From contig JUHI01000003.1 of assembly GCA_000799755.1 (NCBI GenBank), positions 248,001 through 312,000 of the forward strand: DNA of 64,000 nucleotides. The letters run 5' to 3'. The DNA comes from Martinezella tropici. Its GTDB lineage: Bacteria > Pseudomonadota > Alphaproteobacteria > Rhizobiales > Rhizobiaceae. The translations under genes and the position numbers were made by a program. Shown one piece after another: positions 1 to 8,058 of the stretch. Position 1 is the first letter of the stretch; every line of letters begins with the position of its first letter. Below the pieces are notes generated by a model. The model did not search any database, was not told the origin of the DNA, and saw only the letters and a list, made by a program, of their open reading frames with translations.

Positions 1-397
1 CCAGAAGCAATGTCCGGTCGCGGGTCAGATCGGTTTCGGCGTCTGCCTGCATGGGCGCATACATGGTTCCCTGCCGGGTTTCGAACAGCCCGCCCCGCGC
101 CCGGGCCTCCAAATCACGATAGCTTATCCAGGCTCTTTGAGCAGCCTTCAGGTCTTGCCCAGCCTGGGCCGGCAGCGACTTGATCAGCTTGGAATAGGCC
201 ACGTTCATTCGCTTGTCATAGGATGCCAACGCCGCGGCCTCGCATTCATCCTGCCCTCCGGTCGATCCATGCTCTGGATCGTTCAGGCATGCGTTCAACG
301 TCTGCTCAGTGGGGTCTTGCACGGCTGCCGCAAACGCAGGAAGCGCAAGACCGTGCAAGAACAAAAGGATGGCGATGCGACCGCCTCGAATTCTCAT
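1..397 (-). CDS. LprI-family (DUF1311) lysozyme-inhibitor-like secreted protein, partial
   Basis: The gene runs off the left edge, so its C-terminus is missing; about 132 residues are visible. The N-terminus (MRIRGGRIAILLFLHG, then LALPAFAAAV) is a signal peptide with likely cleavage near residue 24-26, so the product should be periplasmic. After it come a Cys pair (ACLND and DECEAAALAS) and the family core LKAAQRAWISYRD, the QRAW.YRD motif of DUF1311/LprI proteins. Members of this family include the mycobacterial lysozyme inhibitor LprI; the function in this organism is inferred only from family. The ATG at 395-397 is the first that includes the signal peptide; no strong ribosome binding site precedes it. 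Confidence 0.8.
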   Translation of the reverse strand, partial: MRIRGGRIAILLFLHGLALPAFAAAVQDPTEQTLNACLNDPEHGSTGGQDECEAAALASYDKRMNVAYSKLIKSLPAQAGQDLKAAQRAWISYRDLEARARGGLFETRQGTMYAPMQADAETDLTRDRTLLL

Positions 398-691
398 ATC
401 TGTACCGCGCCGCGCTAACGAGAGAGATAGAGGACCCCAAGCGGGGGCAATCCGAGCACCCAATGCGGTCTTGACCGCTGAAATGTCTTCATAAATCCCG
501 CCATGTCAATCGGCACCGAAGATTGACCCGCTTTTTAAAATAGACCACTCATGCTGGATCACGGCGCGGCTAAACGAAGTCGCTCTCCGAGCCTTCAACA
601 GATGAGGCTCGCGACATGCCGAAAGCTATACCGTCGACATTGGCCCCGGTTCGAACGCGGCGAACCGGGTGATGGCGAGATCGAGCCGGCG
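398..691. other. intergenic region without a recognised gene
   Basis: This stretch separates the start of the LprI-like gene from the 3' end of the aldehyde dehydrogenase gene. It should hold the promoter of the LprI-like gene and contains the hairpin at 645-669. I see no other coding signal. Confidence 0.5.
645..669 (-). terminator. hairpin after the aldehyde dehydrogenase gene
   Basis: Perfect 9-bp inverted repeat CCCGGTTCG / CGAACCGGG with a 7-nt loop, 22 bp past the stop codon of the 692-2170 gene. No U-run follows, so it may be a weak or Rho-assisted terminator, or an mRNA 3'-end stabiliser. Confidence 0.5.
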
Positions 692-2170
692 TTAGAGTTG
701 TATCCATGCGGTCTTCAGATCGACGTACTTGTCGAGCGCGTGCAGCGACTTGTCATGTCCGTTGCCAGATTGCCTGACGCCGCCGAGCGGGACACTGTTA
801 TCGGCACCGCCATAAGTGTTGACATGCACCACGCCGGCGCGGATGCCGCGCACCATCCGGTGAGCGCGCGACAGGTTCGATGTCCAGACGGCCGAGGCAA
901 GGCCATATTCCGTGGCATTGGCGATCTCCAGGGCTTCAGCTTCCGTCTCGAAGGGAATGATCGAAAGAACCGGACCGAAAACCTCTTCCCGCGCCAAAGT
1001 CATCGAGGGCGTTACGTCGAAGACAGCCGGCCGCATATAGTAACCACCTGTCTCCTCGAGAATCCGCGAGCCGCCGGCGCGCAGCGATGCGCCTTCCGAC
1101 ACCGCCTGCGAGACGTAGCCGAGGTCCTTCTTCAGCTGGATCTCACTGGAGATGGCTCCTGCTTCCGTCGCCAACTGCAAGGGATCGCCGACCTTCATGC
1201 TCTCGGCGATGCGTACGACTTTCTCCGAAAAGGCTTCATGAATCGACTTTTCGACCAGCAGCCGCGAACCGGCGACGCAAACCTGCCCGGAATTGCGGAA
1301 GATACCATAGGCCGACACCTTGGCCGCCTGATCGAGATCGGGCGCATCGGCAAAGATGACATTCGGCGACTTGCCGCCAAGCTCCAGATAGACCCGCTTC
1401 AGATTGGAGCGCGCCGAATATTCAAGAAGCCGCCGCCCGATAGGACCGGAACCGGTGAAGGCGAGCACATCGATATCCATATGCAGCCCCAACGCCTCGC
1501 CGCAAACCGCGCCGCGGCCGGTGACGACGTTGAAGACGCCTTCGGGCAATCCCGCTTCGGCACAGATTTCGGCAAGCTTCAGCAGCGTCAGCGACGCACC
1601 CTCGGCGGGCTTCAGCACCACGGAATTGCCAGCGGCAAGCGCTGGTGCGATCTTCCACGCGCCGATCATCATCGGGAAATTCCACGGCACGATGGCCGCG
1701 ACGACACCGATGGCTTCGCGGTGGACGAGACCGAGAATATTCTCGGCTGTCGGAGCGATCTCGCCATAGACCTTGTCGATCGCCTCGGCATAATAGCGGA
1801 ACGTGCCGGCCGCACTGCCGGGCTCGGCCTTCAGTGCCATCGAGATTTCGGTGCCGTTGTCACGCACGCCGAGCACTGCGAGTTCGAGCGTGTTCTTCTC
1901 GATCAGTTCGGCAATTTTCAGCAGCACCTTCTTGCGTTCGGCCGGTGCCGCCTTCGACCAGGTGCCCTTTTCGAAGGCCCGACGCGCTGCCTTGACGGCG
2001 AGATCGACATCTTCCGTACCGGCATCGGCAATCGTGGTGAGGAGCGTGCCGTCGATCGGCGAAATGACGTCCATGGCGGCACCGCTGGCCGGCTGGCGCC
2101 ATGCACCGCCGATAAACAGAGTCTGTGGCGAAACGGATAATGTCCGGAGCTGATCGATCTTGTCCTGCAT
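692..2170 (-). CDS. NAD(P)-dependent aldehyde dehydrogenase, PuuC/betaine-aldehyde type
   Basis: A 492-residue ALDH-superfamily enzyme that oxidises an aldehyde to its acid in the cytoplasm. The signature VPWNFP lies at about 161-166, the catalytic general base Glu263 in LELGGKSPN, and the catalytic Cys298 in SGQVCVAGSRL; length is normal. Overall it resembles gamma-glutamyl-aminobutyraldehyde or betaine-aldehyde dehydrogenases. It lies just downstream of an APC permease on the same strand and is probably cotranscribed with it. Since the divergent operon encodes homoprotocatechuate breakdown, an amine-derived aldehyde such as an aryl-acetaldehyde is a reasonable substrate. That assignment is inference; a polyamine-derived aldehyde is equally compatible with the sequence. 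Confidence 0.85.
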   Translation of the reverse strand: MQDKIDQLRTLSVSPQTLFIGGAWRQPASGAAMDVISPIDGTLLTTIADAGTEDVDLAVKAARRAFEKGTWSKAAPAERKKVLLKIAELIEKNTLELAVLGVRDNGTEISMALKAEPGSAAGTFRYYAEAIDKVYGEIAPTAENILGLVHREAIGVVAAIVPWNFPMMIGAWKIAPALAAGNSVVLKPAEGASLTLLKLAEICAEAGLPEGVFNVVTGRGAVCGEALGLHMDIDVLAFTGSGPIGRRLLEYSARSNLKRVYLELGGKSPNVIFADAPDLDQAAKVSAYGIFRNSGQVCVAGSRLLVEKSIHEAFSEKVVRIAESMKVGDPLQLATEAGAISSEIQLKKDLGYVSQAVSEGASLRAGGSRILEETGGYYMRPAVFDVTPSMTLAREEVFGPVLSIIPFETEAEALEIANATEYGLASAVWTSNLSRAHRMVRGIRAGVVHVNTYGGADNSVPLGGVRQSGNGHDKSLHALDKYVDLKTAWIQL

Positions 2171-2189
2171 CTCATTTTCTCACAAAGAG

Positions 2190-2211
2190 GGTGGCGGGCT
2201 TCCCCGCCACC
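2190..2211 (-). terminator. intercistronic hairpin between permease and ALDH genes
   Basis: Inverted repeat GGTGGCGGG / CCCGCCACC, 9 bp, with a 4-nt loop, in the 56-bp gap between the permease gene and the ALDH gene. It may attenuate transcription into the ALDH gene or protect the upstream mRNA. Confidence 0.5.
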
Positions 2212-2226
2212 ACGATTGGAACTGGT

Positions 2227-3681
2227 TCAGGCTTCCTGGCCGGCACCGAGGCGGGCATAGCCCGCCGCGTCTGACGATTTCAGACGTGCCGCTGCGATAA
2301 ATCCGATGATCCCTGCGACCAGCACCAGACCCGGCAACAACACCGCCAACACGCCATTGGCACCGGCAATCGCGCCGAAGTTCGCCGAGATATAATAGAC
2401 GAGTGCCAGAAGGATCAGTCCCGTCACGATCGGCAACACCTTGATCGCAAGGACATTGCGTTCAAGTCCCGGGTTGCGGGTGAAGAACATAACGATCGAG
2501 AAGGCCGTGAAAGCCATCAGCAGGATGATTGCGAGCGTCGCGACATTGGTAAGCCAGGAGAAGAGCGCCAGCACCGGATCCTGACCCGTGACCGCAAAAA
2601 GCGCGACGACGAGCACGGCGATGACAGTCTGGATAATCGAACCGACATGCGGGCTCTGGAAGATCGGATGCGTAACGCCAACAGACTTCGGCAGCAGCCC
2701 CTCGCGACCGGCAACATACATGTAGCGCGCCACGCCATTGTGGAAGGCGAGAATGCCGGCAAACAGGCTGGTGATGAAGAGAACGCTCATCACGACGGTA
2801 ATCCAGTGGCCGACATAGCGCTCGGCAAGGCCGAAGAGGAAAGTCGTCGGATCGGCAAGCCCCTGCAGCGTCGGCACGAGCTTGTCGACGCCGGCGCCGG
2901 TCACCATCAGCCAGGATGTCAACATGTAGAAGAGGCCGATGATGAGAACGGAAATATAGGTGGCGCGCGGGACGGTCTTTTCCGGCTCACGAGCCTCTTC
3001 GCTATAGATGGTCGTGGCTTCGAAGCCGATGAAGGCTGCGAAGCAAAACAGGAGGCCGATCGCCGGCGTTCCGCTCCAGAAGGCGGTTGGCGTAAACGGT
3101 GCTGCAGAAAGGCCGGCATCGCCGCCCTTGACGAAGATCGCAGCGTCGATGACGAGCACGACGAGATATTCGAGAATAACGAGCACCGTCAGCACCTTCG
3201 CCGATAGATCGACGCGACGGTAGCCGAAAACGGCGACGAAGGCGATGCCGACAAAGCTCCAGACCCACCAGGGCAGGTCAAGGCCGAGCTGCTCGGCAAA
3301 GAAGCCCTTGGTCGCCGCCCCGAAAAGCCCGAGAACGCCCACCTGCATGGCATTGTAGGCAAGGATGGCGATGAGCGCCGCGGCACCACCCATGAGACCG
3401 CCAAGGCCCTGGGCCGTGTAGGCATAGAAGGCGCCCGCGTTGCGGATGTGACGGGCCATGGCGACATAGCCGACCGCAAACAACAACAGAATGCCTGTCA
3501 CCAGCAGAAAGGTGAGCGGTATGCCCGGCCCATTGCCGAGCATCATTGAAAGCGGCACACCGCCGGCAACAGCCGTCAGCGGTGCTGCGGCCGACACCAC
3601 GAGGAAGGTCACGGCACCGACGCCGAGACTGTTTTTGCGTAGCTGGTTTTCAGCCGCGCCTTGCGAATTTTGCGTGCTCAT
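2227..3681 (-). CDS. APC-family amino acid/amine permease
   Basis: A 484-residue polytopic inner-membrane protein of the amino acid-polyamine-organocation superfamily. The N-terminal segment after about residue 20 (LGVGAVTFLVVSAAAPLTA) is the usual unwound first helix with the small-residue substrate motif, and about 12-13 hydrophobic segments follow. The conserved FIGFEATTIYSEEAREPEKTVPRA stretch (about 218-240, quoted here as FIGFEATTIY then SEEAREPEKTVPRA) is the APC signature at helix 6. It heads a two-gene minus-strand unit with an aldehyde dehydrogenase, so it probably imports an amine or amino acid whose aldehyde product the partner enzyme oxidises. The gene diverges from the IclR-headed catabolic operon, with shared control across the 316-bp gap likely. 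Confidence 0.85.
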   Translation of the reverse strand: MSTQNSQGAAENQLRKNSLGVGAVTFLVVSAAAPLTAVAGGVPLSMMLGNGPGIPLTFLLVTGILLLFAVGYVAMARHIRNAGAFYAYTAQGLGGLMGGAAALIAILAYNAMQVGVLGLFGAATKGFFAEQLGLDLPWWVWSFVGIAFVAVFGYRRVDLSAKVLTVLVILEYLVVLVIDAAIFVKGGDAGLSAAPFTPTAFWSGTPAIGLLFCFAAFIGFEATTIYSEEAREPEKTVPRATYISVLIIGLFYMLTSWLMVTGAGVDKLVPTLQGLADPTTFLFGLAERYVGHWITVVMSVLFITSLFAGILAFHNGVARYMYVAGREGLLPKSVGVTHPIFQSPHVGSIIQTVIAVLVVALFAVTGQDPVLALFSWLTNVATLAIILLMAFTAFSIVMFFTRNPGLERNVLAIKVLPIVTGLILLALVYYISANFGAIAGANGVLAVLLPGLVLVAGIIGFIAAARLKSSDAAGYARLGAGQEA

Positions 3682-3808
3682 TTGCGTTCGTTCCCCTTGT
3701 TTAAGAACATCCGATCATCGCCGCGATTGCACGCGGGCGACCTCCACCAAAAACCGGACTGACGAGCGGGCTTATGCTTTTGTTGATTTTATCGCCGTCA
3801 GCGCTTAT

Positions 3809-3825
3809 GGTTCAATATTTGAACC
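3809..3825. promoter_or_regulatory. candidate IclR-family operator
   Basis: Perfect inverted repeat GGTTCAA-TAT-TTGAACC (7-bp arms, 3-bp spacer) in the divergent promoter region next to an iclR-type gene; the half-site TTCAAATATA follows at 3831. IclR proteins bind such short palindromes near their own gene. The assignment is from position and symmetry only. Confidence 0.5.
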
Positions 3826-3874
3826 GTAGCTTCAAATATAGACTTGCAAACATTGCCGCCCTCTGTCAAGTTAT

Positions 3875-3889
3875 TTCGCATGTTAAGTA
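3875..3889 (+). promoter_or_regulatory. TTAA-type motif shared with hpaF and feaR promoters (weak left half)
   Basis: TTCGCATGTTAAGTA, which matches the right nine bases of the sites at 10385-10399 and 30267-30281 exactly. Its left half is degenerate. It lies about 110 bp before the iclR start and is a candidate HpaR site. Confidence 0.35.
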
Positions 3890-3997
3890 TCTTGGGTCGC
3901 TGCTATCGTGCCGCAGCGCAGGGTCAACAAGCTGATTTGACGAGAGCCACGGCTGGACGCACAAAATCGGAAACTGACCAACCCAAGAGGAGGAACG

Positions 3998-4783
3998 ATG
4001 AGCACGATCGGAAAGGCGCTGGCATTGCTGGACACCCTGTCACGGCTGGACAAGGAGGCGGGTCTGACCGACATCGCCCGCCTGTGCGCGCTGGACAAGG
4101 CGACGGCACGACGCTTTCTGGTGGAGCTGGAAAAGCACGGTTTCGTGGAGCAGGATCCGGATAGCCGTCGCTACCGTATCGGCTCGGCGCCCGTTCGTCT
4201 CGCCCGCATCCGCGAGGCGCGCTTTCCCTTCCTGCGGGTTGCCATCCCTTTCATCAGGGCGCTCGCCGAATCATCGACCGAAACGGTGCATCTCTCGGAG
4301 TTTTCCGGCGGACAGCTTTCGACCATTCACGTCGAGGATTCGCCGCGCGCGCATCGCATCATCGTCGATGTCGGCAGTCTCTTGCCCCTCCATGCCACCG
4401 CGTCCGGCGGTGCATACCTTGCCTTCTGCGCTCGGGCGGAAATCGACGCGGCGCTCAAGAAGCCGCTCGAGAAATTTACCGATCACACCGTCACCGATCC
4501 GCAGTTGGTGCGCGCCATGCTCGATGAGACTGCTGCACGCGGCTTTTCCATCAGCCATCAGGGGCTTGAGGCAGGCGTCATCAGTACGGCGGCGCCGGTG
4601 CGGATGCCGAACGGCCATCCGATCGGCTGCGTGGCGATTGCCGCGCCGCTCTCACGCACGACCAAGGCTGCCATCCACGAATTCGGCGCCCAGGCCGTCG
4701 CTGCGGCCAACGCCATCTCAGAAAAATATTACGGGTCGGAAAGACCCATGGGAACCATTGCAAAAATCAGGAGGACAGATTGA
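3998..4783 (+). CDS. IclR-family transcriptional regulator
   Basis: A 261-residue regulator. Residues 1-60 form the winged helix-turn-helix (TDIARLCALDKATARRFLVELEKHGFV quoted in part as KATARRFLVELE), and residues about 75-250 the IclR effector domain with the typical GLEAGVISTAAPVR-like and IGCVAIAAP segments. A strong AGGAGGAAC ribosome site precedes the ATG. It is the first gene of the catabolic operon and overlaps the next gene by ATGA, so it is cotranscribed with the genes it probably controls. IclR proteins of this type commonly sense aromatic acids or related intermediates; the effector here is unknown. Confidence 0.9.
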   Translation: MSTIGKALALLDTLSRLDKEAGLTDIARLCALDKATARRFLVELEKHGFVEQDPDSRRYRIGSAPVRLARIREARFPFLRVAIPFIRALAESSTETVHLSEFSGGQLSTIHVEDSPRAHRIIVDVGSLLPLHATASGGAYLAFCARAEIDAALKKPLEKFTDHTVTDPQLVRAMLDETAARGFSISHQGLEAGVISTAAPVRMPNGHPIGCVAIAAPLSRTTKAAIHEFGAQAVAAANAISEKYYGSERPMGTIAKIRRTD

Positions 4784-6036
4784 TGAGCCCCGCGGCTCCC
4801 CTGCCAAGGATACTCGTCATCGGAACCGGTGACACCAAATGCGACGAACTGCAATTCATGGCGTCCGTCATCAGGGAAGCTGGCGGCCAGCCTGTTATGA
4901 TGGATGTCAGCATTCTCGGCAATCCGCCCTATAGCCCCGACTATTCCAAGCATGACATCGCAAAGGCCGCCGCTACAACGATCGAGGCGATTGCCGAAAG
5001 CGGCGATGAAAACAGCGCCATGGAAGCCATGGCAAAGGGCGCATCTGCACTGACCCGACAGCTCTATGGCGACGGCCTGGTTGATGGCGTCATCGCGCTC
5101 GGCGGGTCCATGGGCACGGATCTGGCGCTTGATGTCGCCGCCGTCCTGCCACTCGGCGTCCCGAAGTTCGTCGTTTCCACCATAGCTTACTCCCATCTCA
5201 TTCCGCCGGAACGCATCGCGCCAGACCTGATGATGATCCTGTGGGCCGGCGGCCTCTACGGCCTCAACAGCATCTGCCGTTCGGTCCTTTCGCAGGCTTG
5301 CGGCGCGGTCGTCGGAGCCGCAAAGCACGGCACCAAGCCCGATCGCGAACGGCCGCTCGTCGGCATGACGTCTCTCGGCTCGTCCTGCCTGAAATATATG
5401 AAGTATCTGCGGCCCGAGCTGGAAAGGCGCGGCTATGACGTCGCCGTCTTCCACTCCACCGGCATGGGCGGCCGCGCTTATGAGGCGATCGCCGCGAAGG
5501 GCGACTTTGCCGCCGTCTTCGATTTCTGCATCCAGGAAGTCAGTAATCATCATTATAGCAGCGTCGTTACCTCCGGGCCGGACAGGCTCGAGAACGCCGG
5601 ACGCGCCGGCATTCCGCAGCTCGTCGCCCCCGGCGCCGTCGACATGGTCGATCTGCAGGCATGGCAGGCACTGCCCGGGATTTTTGCCGATCGCCCCTAT
5701 CATGCCCATAACCGGCTGATCGGATCGGTGACGACATCGCCAGAGGGACGGCGTGAAGTCGCGCGGCTGATCGGAGAAAAACTGAAACGCGCCGATGCGA
5801 AGGTCGCCTTCCTCCTGCCGACCGAGGGCTTGCAGGAATGGGACAAACCGGAAGAGCCGCTGCATGATCCGGAAGGTCTCGACGCCTTCGTCGACGAGAT
5901 GCGCCGCGCCGTTCCGCCTTCCGTAACGTTGCAAGAGATCTCTGCCCATATCAACGAACCGGCCTTTTCGGCAGCAGCACTCGCCATCTTCGATCAATGG
6001 GTGGCCGAAGGCGTCATTCCGGAGGGAAGGCCATGA
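4780..6036 (+). CDS. UPF0261 (Tm-1-like ATP-binding) protein
   Basis: A 418-residue protein matching the UPF0261 family, related to the tomato Tm-1 N-terminal ATP-binding domain. The N-terminus ILVIGTGDTKCDELQF is the family opening. IALGGSMGTDLALDVA (about 104-119) and GMTSLGSSCLKY (about 196-207) are glycine-rich nucleotide-binding-like segments, and a second domain follows from about 200. It overlaps iclR by ATGA upstream and the HAD gene by ATGA downstream, so the three are translationally coupled. No enzymatic reaction is established for bacterial members, and I cannot assign one. Placement at the head of an aromatic catabolic operon suggests a role with phosphorylated or CoA intermediates, but that is speculation. 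A start at 4783 is also possible. Confidence 0.8.
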   Translation: MMSPAAPLPRILVIGTGDTKCDELQFMASVIREAGGQPVMMDVSILGNPPYSPDYSKHDIAKAAATTIEAIAESGDENSAMEAMAKGASALTRQLYGDGLVDGVIALGGSMGTDLALDVAAVLPLGVPKFVVSTIAYSHLIPPERIAPDLMMILWAGGLYGLNSICRSVLSQACGAVVGAAKHGTKPDRERPLVGMTSLGSSCLKYMKYLRPELERRGYDVAVFHSTGMGGRAYEAIAAKGDFAAVFDFCIQEVSNHHYSSVVTSGPDRLENAGRAGIPQLVAPGAVDMVDLQAWQALPGIFADRPYHAHNRLIGSVTTSPEGRREVARLIGEKLKRADAKVAFLLPTEGLQEWDKPEEPLHDPEGLDAFVDEMRRAVPPSVTLQEISAHINEPAFSAAALAIFDQWVAEGVIPEGRP

Positions 6037-6683
6037 CACAGGACTGCGCGCTTATCCTCGACTTCGGCGGCGTCGTCACTCGCACGCTGTTCGAGACGCA
6101 TGACGTCACCGAGCGCGCCCTCGGCCTTCCCGAGGGTTCGCTGACCTGGCTCGGACCGTTCGACACGACGACGGACCCGCTCTGGGTTGCAATGCAGAAT
6201 CGCGAGATCACCGAACGCGACTATTGGCTCAAGCGCACGAACGAAGTCGGCGAGCTGGTCGGTGAAAACTGGACCGATATGCAGACCTTCGTCCGCCGCG
6301 CGCGCGGCGCCGAGCCGGAACTGGTTCTGCGCCCGGAAGCCCGCGACGCCATTCTGCGCGCCAAGAAGGCCGGTCTCAAGCTGGCGATCCTGTCGAACGA
6401 ACTCGACCTCTTCTACGGCGTCGAGTTCCGCCAACGTTTTCCGCTGATCGAACTTTTCGACGTCATCGTCGATGCAACCTATACGAAGATCCTGAAACCC
6501 GATCCCCGCGCTTACGAGCTCGTTCTTGCCGAGCTTAACTTGCCGCGCGAGGCCTGCGTCTTCGTTGACGACCAGAAGAAGAACATCGAGGGCGCCGAAG
6601 CCGTGAGCCTGCCTCACGTGCATTTCGACGTGACCCGCCCTGCAGAAAGCTATGCCCGCGCACTTGCCATGCTGGGGCTCTGA
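6033..6683 (+). CDS. HAD-superfamily hydrolase (subfamily IA)
   Basis: A 216-residue haloacid-dehalogenase-fold protein. Motif I is LILDFGGVVT with nucleophile Asp10; the second Asp of the usual DxD is Gly, as in YihX-like and epoxide-hydrolase N-terminal phosphatases. Motif II is the Ser in LSNELD, the motif III Lys is in ILKPDPRAY, and motif IV is FVDDQKKN. I chose the ATG at 6033 because GGAGGG precedes it at 6021 and it gives an ATGA overlap with the previous gene; an upstream in-frame start would run into that gene. A phosphatase acting on a phosphorylated pathway intermediate would fit the nearby kinase, but the substrate is unknown. Confidence 0.8.
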   Translation: MTQDCALILDFGGVVTRTLFETHDVTERALGLPEGSLTWLGPFDTTTDPLWVAMQNREITERDYWLKRTNEVGELVGENWTDMQTFVRRARGAEPELVLRPEARDAILRAKKAGLKLAILSNELDLFYGVEFRQRFPLIELFDVIVDATYTKILKPDPRAYELVLAELNLPREACVFVDDQKKNIEGAEAVSLPHVHFDVTRPAESYARALAMLGL

Positions 6684-6700
6684 ACCAAGAGGAATTTGAC

Positions 6701-8056
6701 ATGCGTGAGACCAATTTCATCATCGAAAACAATGCCCGCCACCTGTGGCATCCGATGGCTCATCCCGCGGAAATGCAGGCCAACCCGCCGCGCATCATCA
6801 ATTCAGGCGAAGGCGTCGAAATCGTCGATATTCAGGGCAAGAAGGTGCTTGATGCCGTCGGCGGCCTCTGGAACGTCAATCTCGGCTATTCCTGCGAGCC
6901 GGTGAAGAAGGCGATCCGCGACCAGCTCGATGAGCTGCCCTACTACTCGACGTTTCGCGGCACGACCAACTCGCCGCTGATCGAACTCTCCTACGAACTT
7001 GCCGAATGGTTCAAGCCGGATGGCCTCAGCCGCTCCTTCTTCACCTCGGGCGGCTCGGATTCGGTCGAGACCTGCCTGCGGCTGGCGCGCCAGTTCCACA
7101 AGGTCAACGGCCAGCCGGAGCGCACCAAGTTCGTCGCACTAAAAAAGGGCTATCACGGCACGCATTTCGGCGGCGCTTCCGTCAACGGCAACCAGAACTT
7201 CCGTCGCAATTACGAGCCGCTGCTCCCGGGCGTCATCCACCTGCCCGCCCCCTTCACCTATCGCAACCCCTTCAACACCACCGACGATGCCGAGATCGCG
7301 GCGGCGATCGGCAGGCTCTTCGAGGATGAAATCGCCTTCCAGGGTGCCGACACCATCGCTGCCCTCATCGTCGAACCGGTGCTCGGCGCCGGCGGCGTGA
7401 TCGTCCCGCACGAAACCTTCCTGCCGCTGATGCGCGAGATCTGCGACCGGCATGGCATTCTCTTGATCGCCGACGAGGTCATAACGGCGTTCGGCCGCAC
7501 CGGCGCCTGGACCGGGTCGCGCCTCTGGGGCGTACAGCCGGACATGATGTCGACGGCAAAGGCGATCACCAACGGCTACTTCCCCTTCGGTGCCGTGATG
7601 ATCTCCGACAAGGTGGCGCAGGTCTTCGAAAGCAACAAGGGCCCGCTCGGCAGCATCGGCCACGGCTACACCTATTCCGGCCATCCGGTCGGCGCGGCCG
7701 CAGCCCTTGCCACCTTGAAGGAAACCAAGCGCCTCAACGTCGCCGATAATGCGGCCGCTCGCGGCGAAGAGCTGCTCTCCGGCCTGAAGGAGCTGCAGGA
7801 CAAGCATGAGCTGGTGGGCGACGTGCGCGGCAAGGGCCTGATGTGCGCCCTCGAACTCGTCAGCGACCGCACAAAGAAGAGCGGCGCTGCCAAGGACGTC
7901 ATCCAGAAGGTGCAGGACGCCACCTATGATGCCGGCGTTCTGGTGCGCACCTCGGGTGCCAACGTCATCATGTCGCCGCCGCTGATCGTGACCGCGGAAA
8001 ATGTCCAGACGATGCTGACCGCGCTCGACGCAGGTCTCACTGCAGCACGGGGCTGA
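6701..8056 (+). CDS. class III PLP aminotransferase (omega-amino acid/amine:pyruvate type)
   Basis: A 451-residue fold-type I PLP enzyme. HLWHPM near residue 14-19 is the opening typical of omega-transaminases such as beta-alanine:pyruvate aminotransferase. SGGSDSVET (about 116-124) binds the PLP phosphate, Asp258 in LIADEVITAFGRTG binds the pyridine nitrogen, and Lys287 in STAKAITNGYFPFG is the Schiff-base lysine. Such enzymes move the amino group of a primary amine or omega-amino acid to pyruvate, giving an aldehyde. In this operon the amine could be tyramine or dopamine, yielding a hydroxyphenylacetaldehyde that ALDH enzymes would oxidise to homoprotocatechuate precursors. The substrate is inferred from context only. 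Confidence 0.85.
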   Translation: MRETNFIIENNARHLWHPMAHPAEMQANPPRIINSGEGVEIVDIQGKKVLDAVGGLWNVNLGYSCEPVKKAIRDQLDELPYYSTFRGTTNSPLIELSYELAEWFKPDGLSRSFFTSGGSDSVETCLRLARQFHKVNGQPERTKFVALKKGYHGTHFGGASVNGNQNFRRNYEPLLPGVIHLPAPFTYRNPFNTTDDAEIAAAIGRLFEDEIAFQGADTIAALIVEPVLGAGGVIVPHETFLPLMREICDRHGILLIADEVITAFGRTGAWTGSRLWGVQPDMMSTAKAITNGYFPFGAVMISDKVAQVFESNKGPLGSIGHGYTYSGHPVGAAAALATLKETKRLNVADNAAARGEELLSGLKELQDKHELVGDVRGKGLMCALELVSDRTKKSGAAKDVIQKVQDATYDAGVLVRTSGANVIMSPPLIVTAENVQTMLTALDAGLTAARG

Positions 8057-8058
8057 TC

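Larger units (their letters stand above)
3682..3997. promoter_or_regulatory. divergent promoter region between permease and IclR operons
   Basis: A 316-bp noncoding region that is visibly more AT-rich than its flanks, between divergently transcribed genes. It holds a perfect palindrome at 3809-3825 and a TGTTAAGTA element at 3881-3889 that recurs at two other catabolic promoters in the window. The -35 and -10 boxes could not be assigned with confidence. Confidence 0.6.

Noticed and set aside
551..2140. Long plus-strand open frame opposite the aldehyde dehydrogenase gene
   Set aside because: Its sequence has no domain, and the minus-strand ALDH with all catalytic motifs occupies the same DNA. 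Such antisense frames are common in high-GC genes; similar cases at 4729-6039, 27519-29129 and 42881-44170 were dropped for the same reason.
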